Below, piece by piece: positions 9,839 through 17,894 of a DNA stretch of 42,446 nucleotides. How positions within the stretch are numbered: position 1 is the first letter of the stretch; each line of letters starts with the position of its first letter. Made by a program: the position numbers and the translations under genes. The stretch spans positions 1 through 42,446 of the forward strand of contig CALFAV010000052.1 in the NCBI GenBank assembly GCA_937946835.1, read 5' to 3'. The DNA is from an uncultured Verrucomicrobiae bacterium. GTDB lineage: Bacteria; Verrucomicrobiota; Verrucomicrobiia; Limisphaerales; J093. A model generated the notes under the pieces. The model was not told the origin of the DNA. It worked only from the letters and a program-made list of their open reading frames with translations, and ran no database searches.

Positions 9839-10402
9839 TCACTCCTGCCCCGGCAGGCCGCGCTCGGCCATTTTGTTCGCGGGGTGTTCGGCCTGACGCC
9901 CATGCACGAACACCGCGGTCCATTCGGCCAGGCGTCGGCCCAGCAGCCGACAGGCAGCTTGGGCATCCCCGGTCCGGGGCGCGCGGGCGGTGACCGCGCC
10001 GTAGTGCGCGGTGTGGAGCTTGGTCGCGTAGTCGGTCACGCCAAAGACCAGGAAGCCGAAGTTCAGCAGGACCGTGAGAATGGACTGGCAGGCCAGTTCC
10101 ATGCCGCCGCCCCAGCCGCCGGCCGAGCTGAAAGCGCAGGCGATCTTGCCGTCGAGCTTCATCCAGTGCTCGCCCATCACGTCGTCCCAGAAGCGTTTCA
10201 TTTTCCAGGACAGCACGCCCATGTTGGTGGGGCTGCCCACCGCCAGGCCCTCGCACCAGTGGACGTCCTCGGGTGTGGCCTCGTCCACGGAGCGGACGCG
10301 CACCTCGGTGTCGGCGATGCTGGCGGCCCCCTCGGCCACGAGCCGGGCCATTTGGGCGGTGTTGCCGGTCTTCGAGTCGTAGAGCACCAGGATGCGGTTC
10401 AT
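9839..10402 (-). CDS. Flavodoxin-family protein (WrbA-like)
   Basis: 187 residues. The N-terminus MNRILVLYDSKTGNTAQMA contains the FMN phosphate loop (S-K-T-G-N-T). VGSPTNMGVLSWKMKRFWDDV and FSSAGGWGGGMELA are the later flavin-contacting segments. Likely a soluble FMN protein acting in electron transfer or as an NAD(P)H:quinone reductase of the WrbA class; the partner is unknown. The start is clear because the flavodoxin fold begins at this ATG. The frame upstream is open but runs through repeats and the shadow of the GH78 gene. Both flanks carry palindromic repeats, so it sits as a single-gene unit. Confidence 0.9.
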   Translation of the reverse strand: MNRILVLYDSKTGNTAQMARLVAEGAASIADTEVRVRSVDEATPEDVHWCEGLAVGSPTNMGVLSWKMKRFWDDVMGEHWMKLDGKIACAFSSAGGWGGGMELACQSILTVLLNFGFLVFGVTDYATKLHTAHYGAVTARAPRTGDAQAACRLLGRRLAEWTAVFVHGRQAEHPANKMAERGLPGQE

Positions 10403-10673
10403 GTCGCGCAGGCTAACCGAGCCGCATGGCTTCGCCAAGCGGTGCCGAGCAGGGCCGCGGCGCCGCGCGGCCCCACCGGGGAGAGTACCCACTGCATTCG
10501 GTAGGGCGCCGCGGCGTCGGCGCCGCCGGTCCGGGCGGCAGAATGGCTGCCACGGCGGTAGCGGCGGGCTTCCCGCCGGCGAGAATAGCCGTGGGGCCGC
10601 GACGCCAAGCGGGGAGGGCCGGTGTTGGTGGAGGAGGCCGGGCTTGTCGCTCTGTCCGGCATTCCGCAGGGGA
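10403..10673. repeat. Intergenic dispersed palindromic repeat (copy B)
   Basis: This divergent region holds the second copy of the repeat described at 9633 (here 10500-10570), ending in the hairpin GGCGGG-CTT-CCCGCC (10563-10577). No coding sequence is supported. The repeats thus bracket the flavodoxin gene as direct copies about 870 bases apart, which could allow deletion of the gene by recombination. Confidence 0.65.
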
Positions 10674-10702
10674 TTGAATCGGGCGCCGCTTCCCGCCAAG
10701 CT
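10674..10702 (+). promoter_or_regulatory. Candidate promoter of the GH78 gene
   Basis: TTGAAT and CAAGCT with a 17-base spacer end 13 bases before the rhamnosidase start codon. The -10 is poor. It is listed because the same short-leader layout recurs at other genes in the window. Confidence 0.2.
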
Positions 10703-10715
10703 CCCCCTGCCGGCC

Positions 10716-13625
10716 ATGAGAAACGTTGCCTTCCTTTGCGCGCTGGGTCTGGGCGCGGCGTCCGGCGCGTGGACCGCACCGCCCCTGGTGATGCAGTTGC
10801 GGTGCGAGTACCTCGAAAACCCGCCGGCCGTGGACACGCCCCGGCCCCGGCTGTTCTGGCAACTGGAATCCGACGAACGCGGCCAACGCCAGACCGCCTG
10901 GCAGGTGCTGGTGGCCGGTTCGCCCCGCCTCCTGCGCGAGGACCGGGCCGACTTGTGGGACTCCGGCCGCGTGCCGGGCGACGCCACGACCCACATCGAG
11001 TACGCCGGCCGGCCGCTCGAGTCACGCGAGCGCTGTTTCTGGAAGGTCCGGGTCTGGGACCAGGACGGCAAGGTCTCGCGCTGGAGCGACGTGGCCACCT
11101 GGACCATGGGTCTGCTGCACCCGGAAGACTGGCGGGCGGAGTGGATCAGTTTCCGCGACCCCGCGCCGCTGCCCGCCGAACGCGCAACGCTGCACCTGCC
11201 GCCGGCCCGCCACTTCCGGCGGGCCTTCGTGGTGCCGGACCGTCCGGTACGGCGGGCCACGCTCTACGCGACCGCCCTGGGGATTTACGAACCCTGGTTA
11301 AACGGCCGGCGCGCCGGCAAGGATTTCTTCGCCCCCGGCTGGAGCGACTACCGCCGGCGCGTTTACTACCGGGCGCACGAAGTGACCGGCCTGATCGAGC
11401 CCGGCACCAACCTGCTCGGCCTGGTGGTGGCCGACGGCTGGTACGCCGGCTACCTCGGCTTCGCCCACCAGGCCGGCTACGGCCCCCACCGCAGCGGGCG
11501 GAACATTTACGGCAAAACTCCCGCCCTGCGCGCCCAGCTTGAGATCGAATTCGAGGACGGCGCGCGGCAGGTGGTGGGCACCGACCCGACCTGGGAGGTC
11601 AGCCACGATGGCCCGTATCGCGAGGCGGACCTCCTCATGGGCGAGAGTTACGACGCCCGCCGCGAAGACCCGAACTGGTGTCGCCCGCCGGCCCTGCGTG
11701 TGGCCGGACACGCGCCCGACCCACCCTGGCGCTGGGAGCCGGCCATTCGCGCCGCGGACAACGGCAGCCACCGGGCGCCCTTCACCGACGGCGCCGGCAC
11801 GCGCGAGCAGGAATTTGGCTTTATCGCCCCGGCGCGGCAGGAGGCTTATCCCGCCCCCCCGGTGCGCTTCACCCAGGAGCTGCCCGCCCGCGCGCTCACC
11901 CGCCGCCCGGACGGCGCGTTCATCGCGGACCTGGGGCAGAATTTCGCCGGCGTGGTGCGCCTGAAGGTGCGCGGCCCGGCCGGCACCCGCGTGCAACTGC
12001 GCCACGGCGAAATGCTCCATCCCGACGGTCGGCTCATGACCGAGAACCTCCGCGGCGCGCGGGCCACCGACACCTACGTACTGCGGGGCGACCCCGCGGG
12101 CGAGGTGTACGTACCGCGCTTCACCTATCACGGCTTCCGCTACGTCGAGCTGCGTGGTTACCCGGGCGAGCCGGGGCCGGAGGCGGTGACCGGCATCGTG
12201 GTGCACTCGGACACGCCGCTGACCAGCAGCCTGGCGTGCTCGGACCCGATGGTGAACCGGCTGTTTCAAAACATCGTCTGGACGCAGCGGGCGAACTTCC
12301 TCGAGGTGCCCACCGACTGCCCCCAGCGCGACGAGCGCCTGGGCTGGATGGGTGATGCACACACCTACGCCCGCACCGCCACCTACAACGCGGACGTGGC
12401 CGCCTTTTACACCAAGTGGCTGCGCGACGTGGCCGAGGCCCAGCTCCCCGACGGCGCCTTCCCCGACTACTGCCCCTGGCCCTTCCAACATCACCAGGCC
12501 TTCGCCACCGCCTGGACCGACGCGGGCGTGCTGGTGCCCTGGGCCGTCTGGCAGGCCTACGGCGACCGGCACCTGCTCGAAGTTCAGTGGCCGGCGATGA
12601 CCCGCTTCATGGCCTGGCGCGCTGCCCGCGCCACCAATGACCTGGGCGTGGTGCACCCGGACGGCAACCCCTGGGGCGACTGGCTCCACCTCAACGAACC
12701 CACCCCGCTGGAGTACGTGGACACGGCCTACCTGGCGCTGACCCGCCGGGTCATGGCCATAATGGCCGCCGCCCTGGAGCGCCCCGCCGAAGCCGCGGGG
12801 TATCAACAGCAGTTCGAGCGCACCCGCGCCGCCTTCGCCGCAAACTATTTGCGCCCGGACGGCACGCTGGCCGTGGACACGCAGACGGCTTACGCGCTGG
12901 CGTTTCAGGCCGGGCTGCTGCCCGACGGACGGCGCCCCGCCGCGGCCGATCGGCTGGCGGAAAAAATCCGCACCAACGACACCCGCATGGCCACGGGCTT
13001 TCTGGGCACACGGCCGCTGTTGCCGGCGTTGAGCGAGCACGGGCATCACGACCTGGCGGTGCGGTTGTTGCAAAGCCGGCGCTTTCCTTCCTGGGGGTAC
13101 GAGGTCGAAAACGGCGCCACCACCATCTGGGAACGCTGGGACAGTTACACCCGCGAGCACGGCTTCGAGGGCCTGGCCGGCAACCAAAACGCCAGCATGA
13201 ACAGTTTCTCCCACTACGCCTTCGGCGCGGTGGGCGAGTGGATGTTCCGCGCGCTGGCCGGCATTGACGCGGAAACCCCGGGCTTCCGGCGCCTGCTCAT
13301 CCGGCCCGGACCGCCCCGGCCCGGCAGCAATCCGGAGCACCCGGCCCTCGCCTGGGTGCGCGCCCGCTACGACTCGCTCCACGGCCCGGTGCGGGTGCAC
13401 TGGCGCGTGGCCGAGGGGCGCTTCGCGCTGGACCTGACCGTGCCGGCCAACGTGACCGCGCGGGTGGAGTTGCCCTGCGCCGACCCGGCCGGGGCGCGGG
13501 AGAGCGGGCGGCCATTGCGGCGGGTGCGGGGGCTGCGGGTGCTGGGTCACGCCGCGGGGCGTTTGTCGCTGGAAGTGCTCTCCGGCACCTGGCGCTTCAC
13601 CGCGCCGTGGCCCGGGAAGGATTGA
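10716..13625 (+). CDS. Alpha-L-rhamnosidase, glycoside hydrolase family 78
   Basis: 969 residues, secreted: signal peptide MRNVAFLCALGLGAASGAWT. It removes terminal L-rhamnose from glycans such as pectin rhamnogalacturonan or glycosides. Domain order is the usual one for GH78: an N-terminal Fn3-like sandwich, the lectin-like N domain (WLNGRRAGKDFFAPGWSDY), a second beta-sandwich (LGQNFAGVVRLKVRG), the (alpha/alpha)6 catalytic barrel, and a C-terminal beta domain. Catalytic marks are DERLGWMGDA (residues 539-548), holding the general-acid Glu540, and GATTIWERW, where Glu806 is the likely base. A cleavable signal without lipobox suggests periplasmic or outside location. It sits just upstream of the LamG-sensor kinase cluster. 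Confidence 0.95.
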   Translation: MRNVAFLCALGLGAASGAWTAPPLVMQLRCEYLENPPAVDTPRPRLFWQLESDERGQRQTAWQVLVAGSPRLLREDRADLWDSGRVPGDATTHIEYAGRPLESRERCFWKVRVWDQDGKVSRWSDVATWTMGLLHPEDWRAEWISFRDPAPLPAERATLHLPPARHFRRAFVVPDRPVRRATLYATALGIYEPWLNGRRAGKDFFAPGWSDYRRRVYYRAHEVTGLIEPGTNLLGLVVADGWYAGYLGFAHQAGYGPHRSGRNIYGKTPALRAQLEIEFEDGARQVVGTDPTWEVSHDGPYREADLLMGESYDARREDPNWCRPPALRVAGHAPDPPWRWEPAIRAADNGSHRAPFTDGAGTREQEFGFIAPARQEAYPAPPVRFTQELPARALTRRPDGAFIADLGQNFAGVVRLKVRGPAGTRVQLRHGEMLHPDGRLMTENLRGARATDTYVLRGDPAGEVYVPRFTYHGFRYVELRGYPGEPGPEAVTGIVVHSDTPLTSSLACSDPMVNRLFQNIVWTQRANFLEVPTDCPQRDERLGWMGDAHTYARTATYNADVAAFYTKWLRDVAEAQLPDGAFPDYCPWPFQHHQAFATAWTDAGVLVPWAVWQAYGDRHLLEVQWPAMTRFMAWRAARATNDLGVVHPDGNPWGDWLHLNEPTPLEYVDTAYLALTRRVMAIMAAALERPAEAAGYQQQFERTRAAFAANYLRPDGTLAVDTQTAYALAFQAGLLPDGRRPAAADRLAEKIRTNDTRMATGFLGTRPLLPALSEHGHHDLAVRLLQSRRFPSWGYEVENGATTIWERWDSYTREHGFEGLAGNQNASMNSFSHYAFGAVGEWMFRALAGIDAETPGFRRLLIRPGPPRPGSNPEHPALAWVRARYDSLHGPVRVHWRVAEGRFALDLTVPANVTARVELPCADPAGARESGRPLRRVRGLRVLGHAAGRLSLEVLSGTWRFTAPWPGKD

Positions 13626-13992
13626 AGCCGTCGGTGGCGGCGATTGGGGGCATTGCTGACCTCGGCGATCGGTTCCCGGCAACGGGCGGCCCGAGCCAAC
13701 GCAGCCTGCCCAAGAAGTCCGGTTTTTCGGGGGGCAAGGCGCGGGTGGCCCACGCTCTGGCTAAGGTTCTCCATTGACCGGCGTGTCTGCGGCCAATCAA
13801 AACAAGAAGGCGTGCCAGCGATTGCCAAAAAGGGCGTGCGCTCGCGGCCGACGTGGTCGGGAGACGCCCCCGGCGGCTGGAGCACTGGCGGCGGGAACAG
13901 GTTCCCCGAAGCCGCGGCGACCGGGGCCGTCGGCTTCGAGCCGGCTTCGGCATTGTTTTCTCCGCGCTTCTGTGTTGGGCTTGGGGTTGGAA
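13626..13992. other. Intergenic gap between GH78 gene and sensor-kinase cluster
   Basis: No gene or RNA is recognised in these 367 bases. The frame of the downstream kinase is open here, but the peptide is Arg/Pro/Ala-rich with no family likeness. A weak TTGACC (from 13774) with TCAAAA 17 bases on could be a promoter. No terminator hairpin with a T-run follows the GH78 gene, so read-through into the kinase is possible. Confidence 0.4.
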
Positions 13993-16900
13993 ATGGCCTC
14001 CCGACTTCTCCCCGTCCTTGACCGGTTCGGTCGGTCCGCGGTCCGGGTGCGCCCGGGGCTGGCGAAAAGCATTCTCGCGGCGGTACTGGTCGGGATGCTG
14101 GGCGAGACGACCGGCGGGGCTGCGAATCCGCCCCCGACGGCGCCCCCCACCAATCACGTGCTCGAATTGCGCGACGCGGGGGCTTACGCCGGGTTGCCCG
14201 TGGCCCCGTTCCGCAACCTGGCAGCGGCCACGGTGGAATGTTGGGTGCGCTGGGACGAGCTGGGAGACACCCGCCGCGTCTGGAACTACGGCCGGCCCCG
14301 CCGCGACCTGAGTCTGATGGCGCGCAACGGCGATCACCTGGTCCTGGTCCTCGGCGACGGGCACGCCCTGCGCTGGGTGGAAATGCCCGCCGTGCTGCGC
14401 CCGGGCCAGTGGCATCACGTGGCCGCCGTCACCGGACCCGGCGGGATGCGGCTGGTGCTGGACGGCGTCCTGCTACCGCGCACCAATGCCTTCACGGGCA
14501 GCTTCGCCACGGCCGCGGGCGACGGCGCGTTTTACCTGGGCCGGTCGGTGACCGAGGCGGACCGCGAACCGCTGTTCAAGGGAGCGCTGGACGAGTTTCG
14601 GGTCTGGGACCACGAGCGCAGCGTGGAGCAGATTCGCCGGGGCTTGTTTCAACGCGTGTCACCCGGCGAGCCGGGGCTGGTGTTTGCGGCCGACTTCGAG
14701 CCGGAGGGGAACGGAGCGGCGGGGCCGGTGCAACTCCACGGCGGGGCGCGGATCGTGGCCGAGCCGCTGCCCACGGAAGCCGAGTGGCAGGAACCGGTCC
14801 GCTTGAGTGGCCGGGTGCTGCAGGCCAACGGCCAGCCGGCCGAGGGGGCGCTGGTCCTGGCCACCAGCGAGCGCCGGCGCCTGGGGGCCACCCTCAGCGC
14901 GGCGGACGGGCGGTTCGAACTCTGGGTGCGACTGCGGGAACCGCTTCGCCTCCGGCTGGAGGTGTTGCACCGGGACGGGGTCAACCGGGAGGCAACGGTG
15001 CTCGACCTGGCCCCGGGGCAGCCGGGCCGGGACGTGGGCGATCTGCGCCTGCGGGCGCTGGCCCCGCCGCGCACCCCGGGACTGATGCACCCGCTGCAGG
15101 AGGAACTGCTGCGGTTGGCCGGCTCGGAGAACCCGGCGGTGCGCGAGCCGGCGGAGCGCCTGCTCCGTCGCGGGCCGTGGCAGGGCGGCCCTCCGTCGGG
15201 CGCGCGCGGGCCGGGCCGGTTTACCGGCTTCGGCTTCGTGGCCGGGATGCTGGCGGCGTTCAGCCTGATGCACGCGCTGCTGTTTGCCTTCCGCCCCACC
15301 GCCCGCAACCACCTGTACTTTGCGCTGGTGACCGGGCTGGCGGCCCTGATGAGCTGGCCGGCGCTGGGGCTGGACCGGCTCACGGCCCACTGGATGCCGC
15401 TTTTGGCGGTGCTCACCCTGCGGTTGTTTCAACTGCTCTTCGAGCCGGCCGCCCCGCCCCGCCTGCACGGCCCCGCCGTGGCCGCCGGCCTGGCGGCGGG
15501 TGTGCTGATGATCAACGAGCTGGTCCTGCCCCTGCCCGGGCCGGTGGTCTGGACGGCGCGCCTGCTGGGTGTGGTGGTGCTCGTGATTTGCGCCCTGCGG
15601 GTGATGGCGATCGCCTTCCGCGCCTGGAAGGCTGCTCGGGAGGGTGCCCGGGCCATCAGCGCGGGAGTGCTGGCCCTGCTGGTGTTGCCCGTGCTGCCGT
15701 GGGCCGTGCCGGGCCTGGGTGGACTGACCTTCGGCCAGCTCGGGGTGATCCTGTTTTTCGGGGCGACCTCGGTGCACCTGGCGCGGACCTTTGCCCAGGC
15801 CGGCCGCCGCCTGGAGCAACAAACGGCCGAACTGACCGCCGCCGTCGCGGAACTGCGCCGGGCCAACGCGGAAATCGAGCGCCAAAAACAGGAGCTGGCG
15901 CGGGCCAAGGAGGTCGCCGACACCGCCAACCGGGCCAAGTCCCGCTTCCTGGCCAGCATGTCCCACGAACTGCGCACCCCGCTCAACGCCATCATCGGCT
16001 ACGCCGAGATGCTCGAGGAAATCGCCCGCGAGGACGGCCACGAGGCCTATGTGCCCGACCTCCAAAAAATCCAGACCGCCGCCCGCCACCAGCTCCTGCT
16101 CATCAATGACATCCTCGACCTGTCCCGCATCGAGGCCGGCAAGGTCAGCCTCAGCCTCGAGGAGTTCGACCTCGGCTCCCTGCTGGCCGAGGTGGCGGCC
16201 ACCGTCCAGCCGCTGGTGGCCCAACGCGGCAACCAGCTCACCGTGGAGTGCCCGCCCGACGCGGGCCGCATGCGCTCCGACCTGACCAAGGTGCGGCAAA
16301 TCCTGTTCAACCTCCTGAGCAACGCCGCCAAGTTCACCGAGCGCGGGCAAATCACCCTTTCCGTGCGCCGCCGGCCGGCCCCGCCCGGCGCGGCGGACGC
16401 CAACGCGGGCACGGAAGAGATTGTTTTCGCGGTGCGCGACACCGGCATCGGCATCGCCCCCGAGCACCTCGAGCGCATCTTCCAACCCTTCACCCAGGCC
16501 GATTCCACCATCGCGCAAAAGTACGGCGGCACCGGCTTGGGACTCACGATCTGCCGGCGTTTCTGCGAACTGCTCGGCGGCCACATCTCCGCCGCCAGCG
16601 AGCCGGGCCGCGGGTCCACCTTCACCGTCACACTGCCGGCCGAACGGCCGGGGCCGGTGAGCGAACCGGCGGGGGCGCCGACGACGGAGGCCGCTCCCTC
16701 CCCCGCGCCGGTCGCCGCGGCCCCGCCCGCCGCGCCGCAGCCGGGCCATCCGCGCGTGTTGGTGATTGACGATGACCCGGCCGCGCGCGAGCTGCTCCAG
16801 CGCGGCTTGGAACGCGAGGGATTCGAGGTGTGCACCGCCGCCGGAGGCGCCGAAGGGCTGGAACTGACCCGCCGGTGGCGGCCCGAGGCCATCACCCTGG

Positions 16901-17496
16901 ACGTGCTCATGCCCGGCATGGACGGCTGGGAGGTGTTGGGCCGGCTCAAGGCCGACCCGGAAACCGCCGGCATTCCGGTGGTGATGGTGTCCGTGCTGCG
17001 CGAGGAGCGCCTGGCGCGCACCCTCGGGGCCGACGATTTTCTCACCAAGCCCGTGGACCGCGAGCGGCTGGCCCGCGCGTTGGCGCGCCTGCGGCCGGCC
17101 GCCGGGGCGGCGCCCGTGTTGGTGGTGGAAAACGACCCCGCCACGCGCGCCGCCCTCGAGCAGGCCCTCGCCGCCGAAGGCCGACCGGTGCTCACCGCCG
17201 AACACGGGCGCGCGGCCCTTGCGGCCGTGGCCGCGCACCGGCCGGCCCTCATTTTGCTGGACCTGCTGTTGCCGGAAATGGACGGCTTCGACTTCCTGGA
17301 GGCCCTGCGCCGGTTGCCCGAAGGCCGGACCGTCCCGGTCATCGTGCTCACGGCCGGGAACCGCGACGAGGCCGAGCGCCGCCGGCTCAACGGCCGGGTC
17401 GAACGGATCCTGCAAAAGGACGACTTCACACCCCGCGCGCTGGCGGCGGAACTGCGTCGCCACCTGAACCGCGCGCCGGGCGGCACCGCAACCTGA
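13993..17496 (+). CDS. Hybrid sensor histidine kinase: LamG - 7TM - HisKA/HATPase - REC - REC
   Basis: 1167 residues. An N-terminal hydrophobic export segment is followed by a LamG/concanavalin-like jelly-roll (about 53-238) and a carboxypeptidase-regulatory-like beta domain (about 269-356, SGRVLQANGQPAEGALVLA). Seven hydrophobic helices (409-603) resemble the 7TMR-DISM class, whose outside domains are also jelly-rolls. A coiled coil (603-653) leads to HisKA with the phospho-acceptor His658 in SMSHELRTPLNAIIGY. HATPase follows with N-box LLSNAAKF and G-box DTGIGI (816-821), then two receivers with Asp970 and Asp1090 as predicted phospho-sites. Inferred role: sensing an external, possibly glycan, ligand and feeding a phosphorelay. 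Start ATG follows TTGGGGTTGGAA; upstream residues look non-coding. A receiver gene follows 17 bases later. Confidence 0.92.
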   Translation: MASRLLPVLDRFGRSAVRVRPGLAKSILAAVLVGMLGETTGGAANPPPTAPPTNHVLELRDAGAYAGLPVAPFRNLAAATVECWVRWDELGDTRRVWNYGRPRRDLSLMARNGDHLVLVLGDGHALRWVEMPAVLRPGQWHHVAAVTGPGGMRLVLDGVLLPRTNAFTGSFATAAGDGAFYLGRSVTEADREPLFKGALDEFRVWDHERSVEQIRRGLFQRVSPGEPGLVFAADFEPEGNGAAGPVQLHGGARIVAEPLPTEAEWQEPVRLSGRVLQANGQPAEGALVLATSERRRLGATLSAADGRFELWVRLREPLRLRLEVLHRDGVNREATVLDLAPGQPGRDVGDLRLRALAPPRTPGLMHPLQEELLRLAGSENPAVREPAERLLRRGPWQGGPPSGARGPGRFTGFGFVAGMLAAFSLMHALLFAFRPTARNHLYFALVTGLAALMSWPALGLDRLTAHWMPLLAVLTLRLFQLLFEPAAPPRLHGPAVAAGLAAGVLMINELVLPLPGPVVWTARLLGVVVLVICALRVMAIAFRAWKAAREGARAISAGVLALLVLPVLPWAVPGLGGLTFGQLGVILFFGATSVHLARTFAQAGRRLEQQTAELTAAVAELRRANAEIERQKQELARAKEVADTANRAKSRFLASMSHELRTPLNAIIGYAEMLEEIAREDGHEAYVPDLQKIQTAARHQLLLINDILDLSRIEAGKVSLSLEEFDLGSLLAEVAATVQPLVAQRGNQLTVECPPDAGRMRSDLTKVRQILFNLLSNAAKFTERGQITLSVRRRPAPPGAADANAGTEEIVFAVRDTGIGIAPEHLERIFQPFTQADSTIAQKYGGTGLGLTICRRFCELLGGHISAASEPGRGSTFTVTLPAERPGPVSEPAGAPTTEAAPSPAPVAAAPPAAPQPGHPRVLVIDDDPAARELLQRGLEREGFEVCTAAGGAEGLELTRRWRPEAITLDVLMPGMDGWEVLGRLKADPETAGIPVVMVSVLREERLARTLGADDFLTKPVDRERLARALARLRPAAGAAPVLVVENDPATRAALEQALAAEGRPVLTAEHGRAALAAVAAHRPALILLDLLLPEMDGFDFLEALRRLPEGRTVPVIVLTAGNRDEAERRRLNGRVERILQKDDFTPRALAAELRRHLNRAPGGTAT

Positions 17497-17513
17497 AGCC
17501 CGCCTCCCCGCCC

Positions 17514-17894
17514 ATGCCCAAGATTCTTCTGGTGGAAGACAACGAAATGAACCGCGACATGCTCAGCCGCCGGCTCGCGCGCCAGGGCTACACGGTCGTG
17601 TGCGCGGTGGACGGCCGGCAGGGCCTCGAACGCGCGCGCGCCGAGCGGCCGGACCTGATTCTCATGGACCTGAGCCTGCCGGTGTTGGACGGCTGGGAGG
17701 CCACGCGGCAGCTCAAAGCCGACCCGGACCTGCGCCGCATCCCGGTCATTGCCCTCACCGCCCACGCCATGGCCAGCGACGAAGAGCAGGCGCGGGCGGC
17801 GGGGTGCGACGACTACGACACCAAGCCGGTCGAGCTGTCGCGCCTGCGGGCCAAAATCGAGGCGCTGCTCCGGCGCGCCGCCGCGTCCCCATGA
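17514..17894 (+). CDS. Single-domain response regulator (CheY/DivK-like)
   Basis: 126 residues, a receiver domain only. The acidic pocket is in LLVEDN, the phospho-acceptor is Asp52 in LILMDLSLP, and Lys104 is in YDTKPVE. ALTAHAM is the switch Thr segment typical of DivK-like shuttle receivers. With no output domain it probably carries phosphate between the upstream hybrid kinase and a histidine-bearing partner. The best candidate partner is the first DHp-like segment of the next protein. Its stop overlaps the next start as ATGA, so the two are translationally coupled. Confidence 0.92.
   Translation: MPKILLVEDNEMNRDMLSRRLARQGYTVVCAVDGRQGLERARAERPDLILMDLSLPVLDGWEATRQLKADPDLRRIPVIALTAHAMASDEEQARAAGCDDYDTKPVELSRLRAKIEALLRRAAASP

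Noticed and set aside
10403..11260. Upstream extension of the flavodoxin gene by about 286 codons
   Set aside because: The extension runs through repeats and the antisense of the rhamnosidase. The flavodoxin fold begins exactly at the ATG at 10402.
14659..17463. Long minus-strand frame opposite the hybrid kinase
   Set aside because: The composition is Gly/Arg/Gln-rich with no domains, and the plus strand carries clear kinase and receiver motifs.
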